Shown here: one piece after another, positions 1-8,769 of the stretch | Layout: each line of letters opens with the position of its first letter | Position numbering within the stretch: the first letter of the stretch is position 1 | Source of the DNA: Dehalococcoidia bacterium | GTDB lineage: Bacteria > Chloroflexota > Dehalococcoidia > Lucifugimonadales > UBA3495 | DNA length: 64,000 bases | Reading direction: 5' to 3' | Assembly: GCA_003523055.1 (NCBI GenBank) | Contig: DPHC01000001.1 | Span: 4,359 to 68,358, forward strand | Notes under the pieces: generated by a model | Told to the model about the DNA's origin: nothing | The model's input: only the letters and a program-made list of their open reading frames with translations | Database searches by the model: none | Translations under genes and position numbers: made by a program

Positions 1-33
1 GCAGCAGCAGCAGAAGCCGCAGCAGGGAACTAA
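1..33 (+). CDS. C-terminal tail of an upstream gene (partial)
   Basis: The first ten codons of the window read AAAAEAAAGN and end at TAA (31-33). They are immediately followed by a strong intrinsic terminator, which is why this frame is read as the end of a gene. The tail is Ala-rich and low-complexity; too little is present to name the protein. Confidence 0.5.
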   Translation, partial: AAAAEAAAGN

Positions 34-54
34 CCTCATTCAAAATGTAACGAG

Positions 55-90
55 TCAAGGACTCCTGATATCAGGAGTCCTTTTCTTTTT
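55..90 (+). terminator. Intrinsic terminator of the upstream gene
   Basis: Positions 57-82 are a perfect 26-nt palindrome (arm AAGGACTCCTGAT) running into a T-rich tract (81-90). It lies 23 nt after the stop codon at 31-33 and before the RBS of the next gene, so it closes the upstream transcript. Confidence 0.8.
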
Positions 91-153
91 ATTCAAATTT
101 TGATATAAACTGCATTACCATTGCTGAATGGAAATTAAAGGAGGATCACATAC

Positions 154-543
154 ATGGATGATAATATTAGACTTAAAGCTATAAATCACAGTACTTATTG
201 TGTAAAAAATAAAGATGCCGCATTAAAGTGGTACACAGAAATTTTAGGCCTTGGGCAAATCCCTAAAATGGTTGATAGTGACCATTTGTATTGGTTGCAA
301 TTGCCTAGTGGAGCGATGATTCATATTATTGAACACCCTGACGCACCTTCTGCTCCTTCCCATCACGTAGCATTTGAAGTTGATGATATTGAGGCTTCAA
401 GAACTTATTTTAAAGGAAAAAATGTAGAAGCTCTGACGGATATACAGACTCGAAATGATGGACAACGGGCATTCTATTTTGAAGATTTAGATGGTAATAG
501 ATTGGAAATTTGCACTAAGTCTGGTTTTGGTGTTTTAGTTTAA
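154..543 (+). CDS. VOC family (glyoxalase/dioxygenase-like) protein
   Basis: A 129-residue single-domain protein of the vicinal oxygen chelate superfamily, which uses a bound divalent metal to open, isomerise or conjugate small substrates. The paired beta-alpha-beta-beta modules are visible: INHSTYCVKN near residue 12 (first metal His), HHVAFEVDDI near residue 70 (second His) and FEDLDGNRLEI near the C-terminus (metal Glu). The length fits a one-chain subunit that dimerises. AAGGAGG at 138-144 sets the ATG. The gene stands alone between a terminator and a convergent MFS gene. The substrate cannot be told; glyoxalase, ring-cleaving dioxygenase or binding protein are all possible. Confidence 0.85.
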   Translation: MDDNIRLKAINHSTYCVKNKDAALKWYTEILGLGQIPKMVDSDHLYWLQLPSGAMIHIIEHPDAPSAPSHHVAFEVDDIEASRTYFKGKNVEALTDIQTRNDGQRAFYFEDLDGNRLEICTKSGFGVLV

Positions 544-545
544 AG

Positions 546-590
546 TTATTACAGAGGCAGATGAGACTCAATTTTTTGCCTCTGTAATAA
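546..590. terminator. Hairpin between convergent genes
   Basis: A 14-bp perfect stem (TTATTACAGAGGCA at 546-559 with TGCCTCTGTAATAA at 577-590) separates the VOC gene from the convergent MFS gene. The loop contains a T run but no U-tract follows either arm, so its role as a bidirectional terminator is inferred from position. Confidence 0.55.
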
Positions 591-605
591 GCATTTATAT
601 CGTCA

Positions 606-1862
606 TTAATTTTTGTAAATGGGTTGTTTAATTGTTAAGAAAGAAACCGAAGCTACAATTCCTAAAACGCAATATATCAAGAGTGCCACATCATACGATT
701 GATACAGGTCGAAAATGATACCAGAACTCAAAGCACCTATAGCTTGTCCTATGGATATAAAAGGTTCTGTAACTCCTCGTATTTTTCCTAAGTGCTCTCT
801 CCCGTAATAATTGGCATACGTTACCGGAGGAATGCACAAGATACCGGCGATGGCTATCCCGAAAAGTGAAGATAATAAAAAGACTGAAATGGGACCTGAT
901 ATCAGTGTGAATAACCCCAATACCACCCCTAAAATTAAAGCGTCAATAGCATATGCAAATTTGGCAGGTAAGAACTCCAAAACTCTTCCCCAGATAATAC
1001 TACCGATTCCAGTAAAAATAGCGTTGCAAGATACACCCATGATTGCTACCCACGGGGCCAAACCCTTGTCTAAAATTAAAGCGGCTTGATGAACATTCAT
1101 TCCTGATTGTAGTAAAAATAGAATTCCACCCGAAGCGGCTAGGATCCAAAGAACTTTCGTGTTTACTGCTTCTTTTAACGTCCAATTCAGTTCTTCAGAA
1201 ATGGATTTGTTGTTTACGTCCTGATATTCAGAATCCGTTTGGCCATCTGGTAAAAGGCCGATGTCTTCAGGTCTATGGGCTATAAACAGGAACGAACAAG
1301 GTACAGCTATTATTAATGCCAATAATCCCAATATGAACCAAGCTGATCGCCAGTCATAGAATTGAATTATCAGCCAGGCGATTAAAGGGAATGCTAGCAT
1401 TCCTATCGAATGGCATGAATAAAGAATACCTGTGGCTCTTCCTCTGTATTGTACAAACCATCTTGAAACACATACTGAAGAGCCTATTTGGATTGTGCTG
1501 TTAAATAAGACTCTGCCTATACCGTATGCGATGTAAAATGCTAATGGAGTAGTAACCCAACTGAGAGATATGGTTGCAAGCCCTAATATTAATATACTAA
1601 TGGTTATTACTATTTGTGTCTTATATTTGTCTACGATCCATCCAGCTGGTACAGATGCCACCGATGCTGCCAATCCGCCTGCGCTGGCTGCTCCAGCCAT
1701 CAGTGTCCTGCTCCACCCTAATTCTGCTCCCATAGGTATAATGAAAACCCCAATTAAAAGACTTGCAGCTGAATTACGAACAATTTGAGAAGTACCTAAA
1801 GAAAACAGCACTATCCATCCATAATAAAAGGGAAAAGACTTGGAAAGTTTCCTAGATAGCAC
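606..1862 (-). CDS. MFS transporter, monocarboxylate/OFA-like
   Basis: A 418-residue major facilitator with about 12 hydrophobic segments. The N-terminus FPFYYGWIVLFSLG, then ELGWSRTLM and PAGWIVDKYK between TM2 and TM3, is the pattern of the monocarboxylate/oxalate-formate antiporter branch. It should carry a small organic anion across the inner membrane; the exact substrate is unknown. It is the last gene of a leftward run polA > CoA-ester lyase > folB > MFS with gaps of 4-37 nt. Two related carriers lie at 26050 and 60534, so this family is expanded here. Confidence 0.85.
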   Translation of the reverse strand: MLSRKLSKSFPFYYGWIVLFSLGTSQIVRNSAASLLIGVFIIPMGAELGWSRTLMAGAASAGGLAASVASVPAGWIVDKYKTQIVITISILILGLATISLSWVTTPLAFYIAYGIGRVLFNSTIQIGSSVCVSRWFVQYRGRATGILYSCHSIGMLAFPLIAWLIIQFYDWRSAWFILGLLALIIAVPCSFLFIAHRPEDIGLLPDGQTDSEYQDVNNKSISEELNWTLKEAVNTKVLWILAASGGILFLLQSGMNVHQAALILDKGLAPWVAIMGVSCNAIFTGIGSIIWGRVLEFLPAKFAYAIDALILGVVLGLFTLISGPISVFLLSSLFGIAIAGILCIPPVTYANYYGREHLGKIRGVTEPFISIGQAIGALSSGIIFDLYQSYDVALLIYCVLGIVASVSFLTIKQPIYKN

Positions 1863-1899
1863 TGATTAGACCCTTACGATTAAGTTTTGTTTCATAGAA

Positions 1900-2277
1900 C
1901 TAAGAAACATTTTTAGCTGTTCTAGATATTTGTATTGATGCTGATTCCAATTTAGCTCCTTTAATTGGAGGATGCATTTTGGATAATTTTATAGTTATTG
2001 AATTAGCAGGAGTATTAGATAGTATTGCTTGTGCAACAGATTCTGCTACTGATTCAAGAAGCTTATGAGGTGCCCCCTCAATTATTTGTTTTGTAAGTTT
2101 GTATAGTAGCGAATAACTTATTGTTTTATTGATGTCATCAGTTTGTCCTGCTGAAGATAAGTCATGGGTTACTGTGAGATCTACTGAAAAACGCTGCCCT
2201 AAAATGTTCTCTTCGGGGTGTACACCGTGATATCCATAAAATTCTATTTTAGTGAGACTAATTTGATCCTGATTCAA
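1900..2277 (-). CDS. folB: Dihydroneopterin aldolase
   Basis: FolB converts 7,8-dihydroneopterin to 6-hydroxymethyl-dihydropterin and glycolaldehyde in folate synthesis. The 125-residue length is standard. Key residues of the family are visible: GYHGVHPEEN with catalytic Glu22, the ISYSLLY segment with Tyr55, and a Lys in the ITIKLSKMHPPIKGA stretch near residue 100. It sits 36 nt downstream of the CoA-ester lyase and 37 nt before the MFS gene. No other folate gene is nearby, so its place in this operon is not functional clustering. Confidence 0.93.
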   Translation of the reverse strand: MNQDQISLTKIEFYGYHGVHPEENILGQRFSVDLTVTHDLSSAGQTDDINKTISYSLLYKLTKQIIEGAPHKLLESVAESVAQAILSNTPANSITIKLSKMHPPIKGAKLESASIQISRTAKNVS

Positions 2278-2313
2278 TTAATACCTCTTTCTGGCCTTAT
2301 TGCTATGCTAATA

Positions 2314-3195
2314 TTACAAAGTTGTTTTTTCTTTCAGTAAACCGGCATCTAAAAGAACATTCTGGGCTCTTTTGACTACTGGAACATCGATCATTTTACC
2401 GTCTAATGCTATAGAACCTTCTCCTTTAGATTCAGCTGTATGCCATGCTTCCATCACTAGTTGTGCATAAGCTATTTCTTCAGGGGAGGGAGCAAAAATT
2501 TTATTTATGGTGCTGAGTTGGTTTGGATGAATAGCAAATTTACCTTTATATCCTATGGCTTTTGCGTTGTTAGCATCTATGGTCAAGGTATTGTCATCGT
2601 TGAAAGTAACAAACGGGCTATCGAATGCTGGTAAATTCATGGATTTAGCTGCTATTGGGACCAGTGCTCTTGGGACGGCTATTTCGGACCCCAGTTCAGT
2701 TCTGGTTATTTCCATATCACTCGTGAGATCCTCTGCCCCAAAAGCTAGTGCAATTGTTCTGTTACTTGCAGTAGATATTGACGATAAATTCATAATGGAT
2801 CTAGCTGTTTCTATCCATGCTATAAATTTGAGAGTGTTTGGTTCCAATCCACATTTGAGTTCGGATTCTTTCATTAATGTTGCTATAATTTTTACATCTT
2901 GCGCTGTATTAAGTTTTCCGACACTAAACCCCAATATATGACCGGATGTTAATTCAAGCATTTCTGATTTTGTTGTTCCTGTATCAAGGGAATTTAGACG
3001 CACCATCACAGTTTTGCCGGCTTCAGCAAGTTTGATTATCCATTTTTTTGCAATGGGAACTGCGGCAGTTTTTTGGCTAGTCGGAACTGAATCTTCTAGG
3101 TCTACCATGATTATATCTGCCTCGAAAGAAAGTGCCTTTTCAAGCATATTTTCTCGGTTACCTGGTACAAATATAAGGCTGTGTATATTATTCAT
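2314..3195 (-). CDS. HpcH/HpaI (CitE-like) CoA-ester lyase
   Basis: A 293-residue TIM-barrel lyase of the CitE/malyl-CoA lyase family, which cleaves or forms C-C bonds in acyl-CoA esters such as malyl-CoA or citramalyl-CoA with Mg2+. The diagnostic series is present in order: SLIFVPGNRENMLEKA, MVDLEDSVP, AWIETARSIMNL (metal Glu), FGAEDLTSDM (metal Asp) and KGKFAIHPNQL. It begins 4 nt after the polA stop, so the two are co-transcribed. The substrate is not decidable; without citrate lyase alpha and gamma genes nearby, a stand-alone malyl/citramalyl-CoA lyase is likelier than citrate lyase. Confidence 0.88.
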   Translation of the reverse strand: MNNIHSLIFVPGNRENMLEKALSFEADIIMVDLEDSVPTSQKTAAVPIAKKWIIKLAEAGKTVMVRLNSLDTGTTKSEMLELTSGHILGFSVGKLNTAQDVKIIATLMKESELKCGLEPNTLKFIAWIETARSIMNLSSISTASNRTIALAFGAEDLTSDMEITRTELGSEIAVPRALVPIAAKSMNLPAFDSPFVTFNDDNTLTIDANNAKAIGYKGKFAIHPNQLSTINKIFAPSPEEIAYAQLVMEAWHTAESKGEGSIALDGKMIDVPVVKRAQNVLLDAGLLKEKTTL

Positions 3196-3199
3196 GATA

Positions 3200-5959
3200 T
3201 TACTCCATTGCTCCCCAGCTTTGGCCTTGTTTAGTTTCTACTTTAAGTTCAACATCTAATTCCATAGCACTAGGCATTTCTGTTACAACTATGGATTTGA
3301 GCTCTTCAAGTTCGTTTGTTGGGACTTCAAATACTAATTCATCGTGTACTTGCATTAATATTTTTGATTGTAAGGTCGTTTTTATTAAAGATTCATAGAC
3401 TCGTATCATAGCAAGTTTCATGATATCTGCAGCAGTACCTTGAATAGGCATGTTAATTGATATGCGCTCAGCAGCACTTCGGACATTAAAATTAGAGGCA
3501 TTGATCTCTGGTACATACCTACGGCGTCCTAGTAGAGTTTCAACGTATTGTTTTTCACGTGTAAATTGTTTTATTTCTTCTAAATAATTTTGTATCCCCG
3601 GGTATTTTGAAAAATAAGTTTGTATGAAATTGTTTCCTTCCTCGCGTGAAAAACCTGTTTGTTGAGTTATACCGTGCGCGGACAATCCATAAATTACTCC
3701 AAAATTTAGCACTTTGGCTATGCGCCTCATTTCAGAAGTGACATCTGTGAGGGCTACATCGAACATTAAAGAAGCAGTAGAGGAATGGATGTCTTCTCCA
3801 TTGTGAAATGCATTTAGCAGTCCCGGGTCTTGTGACAAGTGAGCTAAGACTCGTAATTCTATTTGTGAGTAGTCTGCCGCAAATAATATCGTGTCAGAAT
3901 CTGGAGCTATGAAAGCGCTTCTGACTTTTCTGCCTCGTTCAGTTCTTACTGGAATATTTTGTAAATTTGGATCGCTTGATGACATTCTTCCGGTGATAGA
4001 TCCAGTTTGGTTGTAACTAGTATGTATCCGATCAGTTTTAGGATTGATCATGCTTGGTAAAGCATCAACATAAGTTGATTTAAGTTTAGACAGTTCTCTG
4101 TAATTTAATATCTGCTCAATGATAGGGTGTGTGTTTTTCAAAAATTCTAGTGAATTGGCATCAGTGGAGTATCCGGTTTTAGTTTTTTTGGTTTTTGGTA
4201 ACTCTAATTCATTGAATAGAACTTCGCTGAGTTGGCTTGGAGAATTCACATTTATCTCATGTCCTGCAAAAGAGATAATGCTTGACTGTAATATCTCTAA
4301 TTCATGCTCTAGTTCTTTTGACATAATCTCTAAATCGCTTGTTTGTAGGGTTATTCCATTGGTTTGCATTTCCAAAATCACAGGAATTAACGGCATTTCT
4401 ATTTGGTGCATAATTTTATTGGCATAAGATGACTGTATTTTGTCCTCAAAGTGCTCCCAAAGCCTGAAAGTACAATCTGAATCGGCTGATGCGTATTTAA
4501 ATGCAACCTCAATCGGAACTTCGCTGAATAAAATCTGCTTTTTCCCAGTACCGATTAACTCTGATATGGGTTGCATTTCGATTCCTAAAATGCTTTGGCT
4601 TAAATTTTTCAAACCTATTGAATTATGGCCGAGTAAATGAGCTGCAATCATAGTGTCAAAGGATAGAGTATTAATATGTATTCCATAATTAGACAGAACC
4701 ATGAGGTCATAATTAGCGTTATGGGCGCACAGTTCTGTGGTTTTTTGGTTAAGAATTGGTATTAAAGTTGTTAATACGTGGTTGATATTTAATTGAGTTC
4801 CCTCAGTATGGCCTACAGGCACATACCATGCTTCTCCTGATTTTACTGACAAACTTATCCCGACTAACTGCGCAAGCATGGGATTTATATTCGTTGTTTC
4901 TGTATCAAATGCTATTTTTGTTGCTTGATTTAGAGCAATTGTTAAGTCTTGTAACTTGGATTCAGTATCTACACAAATATAATTATTTGTATCATCTATG
5001 ACCGCCTTGCTAATAGCTATTGGATTTTCTTCGTTGTTTGTATCTGAATTGGGTCTGGGTATTCGATCTATTAAACTATTAAACTCTAATTGGGTTAATG
5101 ATTCTATAACGTCTGAGATGCTGAAATTGTCGAATTTTGCTTTTTCAAAATCTACTTGAATAGGGACTTCTCTCATGATGGTCATTAATTCCCGATTAGA
5201 AAATGCGCGGCTTTCATGCTCTGCTAATGAAGCCTTTACACTAGGTGGATGAATTTCGTCCAAGTTTTTATAAATACCTTCAAGGTTGTAATATGAACTT
5301 AGTAAACCTATAGCTCTTTTTTCACCAACCCTAGGTACTCCTGGTATATTATCTGAATTATCTCCTAGTAAAGCTTTGAAATCAGTTTGTTGGTCAGCTG
5401 TTAATCCGCCATATCTGTCAATTAATTCTGCTTCACCATATAATTTGCGGTCTCTAGAATTTGAACCCAAGTCTACTTTGGTTTTATTTGTTATTAATTG
5501 GAAGGTGTCTCTGTCGCCAGTTAAAATCACAGTACTTAATCCATTTTCTTCCGCTTGCTTACTTATAGTGCCAATGAGGTCATCAGCCTCGTACCCGTCT
5601 AGAGAAAAGACTGGAACTTGGAAAGACTCCATTATCTCTCTGACTCGTCCAAATTGAGGCTTAAGCTCTTGAGGGGTTTCAGCTCTTTGTGCTTTATATT
5701 CTGGGAATTCTAAGTGTCTGAACGTTGGTTTTGGAGTATCGAAAGTTACGATGCAATGACTAGGTTTCCATTCCATTAAAGATCGAAACAATATAGTTAG
5801 AAACCCGTAAACTCCAGTCACATCTTCTCCTGTGGTAGACACAGTCAAGTTGTTTCCTTGAGCACTTATACCTCTAAATGCACGGTGAACTATAGCGTGG
5901 CCATCTATCAAGATGAGAAGGTTTGAGGAGGACGGATTTGAGTCTAATGGAATTTGCAT
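3200..5959 (-). CDS. polA: DNA polymerase I
   Basis: Full-length 919-residue Pol I for Okazaki-fragment maturation and repair. It has a 5'-3' exonuclease domain (about residues 1-300, LLILIDGHAIVHRAFRG), a 3'-5' exonuclease domain (about 340-510) and a family A polymerase domain (about 540-919, with LFAADYSQIELRVL, RRIAKVLNFGVIYGLS and MQVHDELVFEV). The proofreading site looks intact: AFDTET (DxE), HNANYDLM (Asp) and YASADSD (Tyr and Asp). The ATG follows GGGGG-rich sequence just upstream (5960-5967). It heads the leftward run with the CoA lyase and folB. Confidence 0.97.
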   Translation of the reverse strand: MQIPLDSNPSSSNLLILIDGHAIVHRAFRGISAQGNNLTVSTTGEDVTGVYGFLTILFRSLMEWKPSHCIVTFDTPKPTFRHLEFPEYKAQRAETPQELKPQFGRVREIMESFQVPVFSLDGYEADDLIGTISKQAEENGLSTVILTGDRDTFQLITNKTKVDLGSNSRDRKLYGEAELIDRYGGLTADQQTDFKALLGDNSDNIPGVPRVGEKRAIGLLSSYYNLEGIYKNLDEIHPPSVKASLAEHESRAFSNRELMTIMREVPIQVDFEKAKFDNFSISDVIESLTQLEFNSLIDRIPRPNSDTNNEENPIAISKAVIDDTNNYICVDTESKLQDLTIALNQATKIAFDTETTNINPMLAQLVGISLSVKSGEAWYVPVGHTEGTQLNINHVLTTLIPILNQKTTELCAHNANYDLMVLSNYGIHINTLSFDTMIAAHLLGHNSIGLKNLSQSILGIEMQPISELIGTGKKQILFSEVPIEVAFKYASADSDCTFRLWEHFEDKIQSSYANKIMHQIEMPLIPVILEMQTNGITLQTSDLEIMSKELEHELEILQSSIISFAGHEINVNSPSQLSEVLFNELELPKTKKTKTGYSTDANSLEFLKNTHPIIEQILNYRELSKLKSTYVDALPSMINPKTDRIHTSYNQTGSITGRMSSSDPNLQNIPVRTERGRKVRSAFIAPDSDTILFAADYSQIELRVLAHLSQDPGLLNAFHNGEDIHSSTASLMFDVALTDVTSEMRRIAKVLNFGVIYGLSAHGITQQTGFSREEGNNFIQTYFSKYPGIQNYLEEIKQFTREKQYVETLLGRRRYVPEINASNFNVRSAAERISINMPIQGTAADIMKLAMIRVYESLIKTTLQSKILMQVHDELVFEVPTNELEELKSIVVTEMPSAMELDVELKVETKQGQSWGAME

Positions 5960-6091
5960 AGCACCCCCCTACTGTTGATGGACGTATTATACATTAGTTA
6001 GGCTATTTTCGCTGTGGAATATTGCTTAGAATAAATAACGGTTTAGATTAAGAATGCATTCTGATGATACAATGAGGGACAGGAGTATTTG

Positions 6092-6415
6092 ATGCCTATA
6101 TATGAATATTATTGTGATAATTGTGACAATGTTAATGAATATTTAGTATTTCCTTGGTCTAAAGAAGAACAATTGCATTGTAAAAAATGTGATCAGACAA
6201 ATATTAGGAAATTGATTTCAGTGTTTTCAATTAAAGCTTCCCCAATAGACAACTTAAATTGGTTGCCTAGTAAAGAAACATTGTCTGATGTCGATCAATC
6301 AGATCCATCTTCCGTTTCTAAACACATGAATAGGATAAAACAGGCTAGACAGGGAAATGTTTCTAACGAATTTAAAAACCAACAAAACCAAATCAAGAAC
6401 TTTAAAAAACCTTAA
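6092..6415 (+). CDS. FmdB-family zinc ribbon protein
   Basis: A 107-residue protein starting MPIYEYYCDNCDNV, the hallmark of the FmdB/CxxC_CxxC_SSSS regulatory-protein family. Two CxxC pairs (CDNC and CKKC) form a zinc ribbon in the first 45 residues; the rest is a polar, Gln/Asn/Lys-rich tail. The ATG at 6092 is chosen over the TTG one codon earlier because AGGAG lies at 6081-6085. The family is associated with formamidase/amide operons, but its biochemical role is not established. It is transcribed away from polA and leads into thiE 39 nt later. Confidence 0.85.
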   Translation: MPIYEYYCDNCDNVNEYLVFPWSKEEQLHCKKCDQTNIRKLISVFSIKASPIDNLNWLPSKETLSDVDQSDPSSVSKHMNRIKQARQGNVSNEFKNQQNQIKNFKKP

Positions 6416-6454
6416 TAGTTCTAAACTTGTTGAATAATTTTTATTGAGGTGGTT

Positions 6455-7357
6455 ATGAGTCGATTTGAGAGTTTTATAAGAGATTTATCTTTCTTGTTGT
6501 GTGAAATACGTTTAACTTCGCATTTAACAGAAGAATGTTTGAAAATAAACGAATATTTGGATACACAGAATATTGTAATAGATACTAAAGATATTAAATT
6601 TGAGACTCAAAGTATCATAAATTTATGTAATTATTTAATTTTGGAATTTAGAGATATACCTAAAGAAATTAAAGTTAGTTTAAAAAATATTTCTGTTTAT
6701 TATGGAGCTATCTTAAGATCAGAATATAGAGATAACATTAATGGGTTATACGTTATTATAGACCCAGAATTTACTAACGATAGGGACCCAATGATAATTG
6801 CAAAAGCGGCTATAAATGGCGGTGCTAGCGTACTGCAATTGAGAGACAAGAAATCTGATAAAGGCAATATATTAGAACTAGCGCATTGCTTGAATGACCT
6901 GTGTTTGAGCAATGGAGTTGAATTGATCATTAACGATCATGCTGATATAGCTTTCGCTGTCAAATGCTTTGGCTTACACGTCGGCCAGACAGATTTATCA
7001 GTTGAAGCATCTAGAGATGTGTTATCACCACACCAACATATAGGTAGATCTAATAGAGAATTTGATCAACTGGAAAACTCACAAAAATTAGACATTGATC
7101 ATTTAGCTTTTGGACCAGTATTTGGAACTAGCACTAAGGCTATAATTAGAGAACCACAAGGTATTGAAAGATTGAAAGAAGCATATGGCATTGCCAATTT
7201 ACCGCTTGTGGCGATTGGAGGCATTAACCAAGAAAATATCTCCTCTGTAGCGGCTATAGGAATTAAAAGTATATGTGTTACAAGTGCCGTAGGAACAGCA
7301 AACGATCCAGAGCGTGCATGTTCAGAATTGGTTAAAGCTATGAAACTAGAGAATTAA
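6455..7357 (+). CDS. thiE: Thiamine-phosphate synthase with N-terminal extension
   Basis: ThiE couples HMP-PP and thiazole phosphate to give thiamine phosphate. Residues from about 92 onward (GLYVIIDPEF) form the TIM barrel: VLQLRDKK, ELIINDHADIA (family NDR is NDH here), LHVGQTDLSVE, AFGPVFGTSTK and VAIGGINQENI. The first 90 residues are an extra, mostly helical domain. Its position and size match the ThiD2 domain that precedes ThiE in cyanobacteria and some Chloroflexota, but the usual motif is eroded. The ATG at 6455 is preferred over the GTG at 6449 because GAGG (6446-6449) is then correctly spaced. The MBL gene follows 3 nt after the stop. Confidence 0.88.
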   Translation: MSRFESFIRDLSFLLCEIRLTSHLTEECLKINEYLDTQNIVIDTKDIKFETQSIINLCNYLILEFRDIPKEIKVSLKNISVYYGAILRSEYRDNINGLYVIIDPEFTNDRDPMIIAKAAINGGASVLQLRDKKSDKGNILELAHCLNDLCLSNGVELIINDHADIAFAVKCFGLHVGQTDLSVEASRDVLSPHQHIGRSNREFDQLENSQKLDIDHLAFGPVFGTSTKAIIREPQGIERLKEAYGIANLPLVAIGGINQENISSVAAIGIKSICVTSAVGTANDPERACSELVKAMKLEN

Positions 7358-7360
7358 TAC

Positions 7361-8152
7361 ATGAGGATAGCTTTTTTAGGAACAGGATCAGGGGGAAGCA
7401 TCCAGAGATGCCACACTTCAATTTATGTTGAAATAGGGTCATCTATTGTTTTATTAGATGCGGCATCTGGAAATTCAGCGCTGGTAAATGCTTACAAACT
7501 TGGCTTGGATTTGAATAATATCAACCATTTATTACTCAGCCATTCTCATCATGATCACGCTAAAGGATTAGAATACCTGGAATCACATCGTAATGTTCGG
7601 GGCATACCGGACCCTTTAAACGTATATGGTTCTAAGATAACGTTATCAGAAGTAACAAACTATTTCTCGACAATGAATAAGGAATTTAAAGTGGACGATA
7701 GTGGAGTGAATAGAAGCAAAAATATGACTTTAAAATGGAATTCGGTTGATATAGGTAAAGATTTCGTTATAAATGATCTAATTACAAGATCTCACAGTGC
7801 TGATCATATTGAAGGATCTTTAGGATGGAGATTACAATCGAAAAGCCAAGTAGTAGTATTTTCAGGAGATACTCAATATACCGAAAATACCGTTTCTAAT
7901 GCTGCTGGAGCGGATGTTCTAATTCATGAAGCTTACGGATTGAAACAGGATTCAGACTTACTGAAACTTGTAAAGCATTCTAGCGCTCATGATGCTGGCT
8001 CGGTAGCATCACAGGCTGGAGTCAGCCAATTAATTTTGACTCATATTAGTTCTCAATACCATGGTAAAGAATCCTTGCTAGTAGATGAAGCTAGGAAAGT
8101 TTATAGTGGCCCCATATTGGTCGCACATGATCTTATGGATTTGCATCTGTAA
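7361..8152 (+). CDS. MBL-fold metallo-hydrolase (RNase Z/PhnP-like)
   Basis: A 263-residue metallo-beta-lactamase-fold hydrolase. Metal ligands are visible in LLLSHSHHDHAKG (HxHxDH), the His of ITRSHSADH, FSGDTQYTE (bridging Asp) and ILTHIS (last His). The FLGTGSGGS start and the GDT motif are typical of the RNase Z/PhnP/arylsulfatase-like branch, where substrates range from tRNA 3' ends to cyclic phosphodiesters. It is translationally close-coupled to thiE. There is no exosite arm, so tRNase Z itself is unlikely; the substrate is unknown. Confidence 0.82.
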   Translation: MRIAFLGTGSGGSIQRCHTSIYVEIGSSIVLLDAASGNSALVNAYKLGLDLNNINHLLLSHSHHDHAKGLEYLESHRNVRGIPDPLNVYGSKITLSEVTNYFSTMNKEFKVDDSGVNRSKNMTLKWNSVDIGKDFVINDLITRSHSADHIEGSLGWRLQSKSQVVVFSGDTQYTENTVSNAAGADVLIHEAYGLKQDSDLLKLVKHSSAHDAGSVASQAGVSQLILTHISSQYHGKESLLVDEARKVYSGPILVAHDLMDLHL

Positions 8153-8232
8153 GAGATGGGGGGCGTTTTATTGCATGATTAGGTACACTAGTATATTGTG
8201 ATTTGTAAACCTTAATATAAAGATGGATAGAA

Positions 8233-8742
8233 ATGGAAAATAGAGAAATTAGATATCAATTCGGATCATTAATTCGAATAATCCCAGAAACTTTTGGCGA
8301 CCCTGGTAATAGAACATTTAGATTAGTATTACGGAATGATGACCATGAAGGTATAGTTTGGACAGAAAAAGAACAATTGTATGAATTAGGAAAATACTTA
8401 CAAGAAGCATGTGATGATGAGTCAATAAATTTAAATTCAACAGAAACTGTCCCGTCTCAATTAGGTACTGACTATAACGGAATGGATTTCAAATGTAGAC
8501 AGATGTCGGTTTCTTTTCAAAAAGATAAAGGCTTATTCTATATAGAATGCAGGGAAGAAGGAGAAACTATTGATGATATGTCATCAACTGGTTTTTTTAT
8601 TTCAGGTAGTCAAGCTGAATCTTTGAGTAAAGCAGCTATATCCATTTGTGAATCAGGCCGACCAATTTGTGGCCTATGCCACAATCCAATAGATCCTGAC
8701 GGACATTTTTGTCCTAAATCTAATGGTCACAGCAAGCTGTAG
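8233..8742 (+). CDS. DUF3090 family protein
   Basis: A 169-residue protein matching DUF3090 over its length: GDPGNRTFRLVL near the N-terminus, WTEKEQLYELGKYL, and a C-terminal zinc-ribbon-like CGLCHNPIDPDGHFCPK followed by SNGH. Function is unknown. In Actinobacteria the same family lies beside an SCO1664-type kinase-fold gene, a histidine phosphatase and mshC; here the kinase-fold gene follows 27 nt later, so the pair is conserved across phyla. Confidence 0.85.
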   Translation: MENREIRYQFGSLIRIIPETFGDPGNRTFRLVLRNDDHEGIVWTEKEQLYELGKYLQEACDDESINLNSTETVPSQLGTDYNGMDFKCRQMSVSFQKDKGLFYIECREEGETIDDMSSTGFFISGSQAESLSKAAISICESGRPICGLCHNPIDPDGHFCPKSNGHSKL

Positions 8743-8769
8743 CATAATATAGGACTGAGCATCTTTTGC

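Noticed and set aside
1..24. Start of a GCA trinucleotide repeat
   Set aside because: Only four GCA units in a row, in frame with an Ala-rich C-terminus; too short to call a repeat element.
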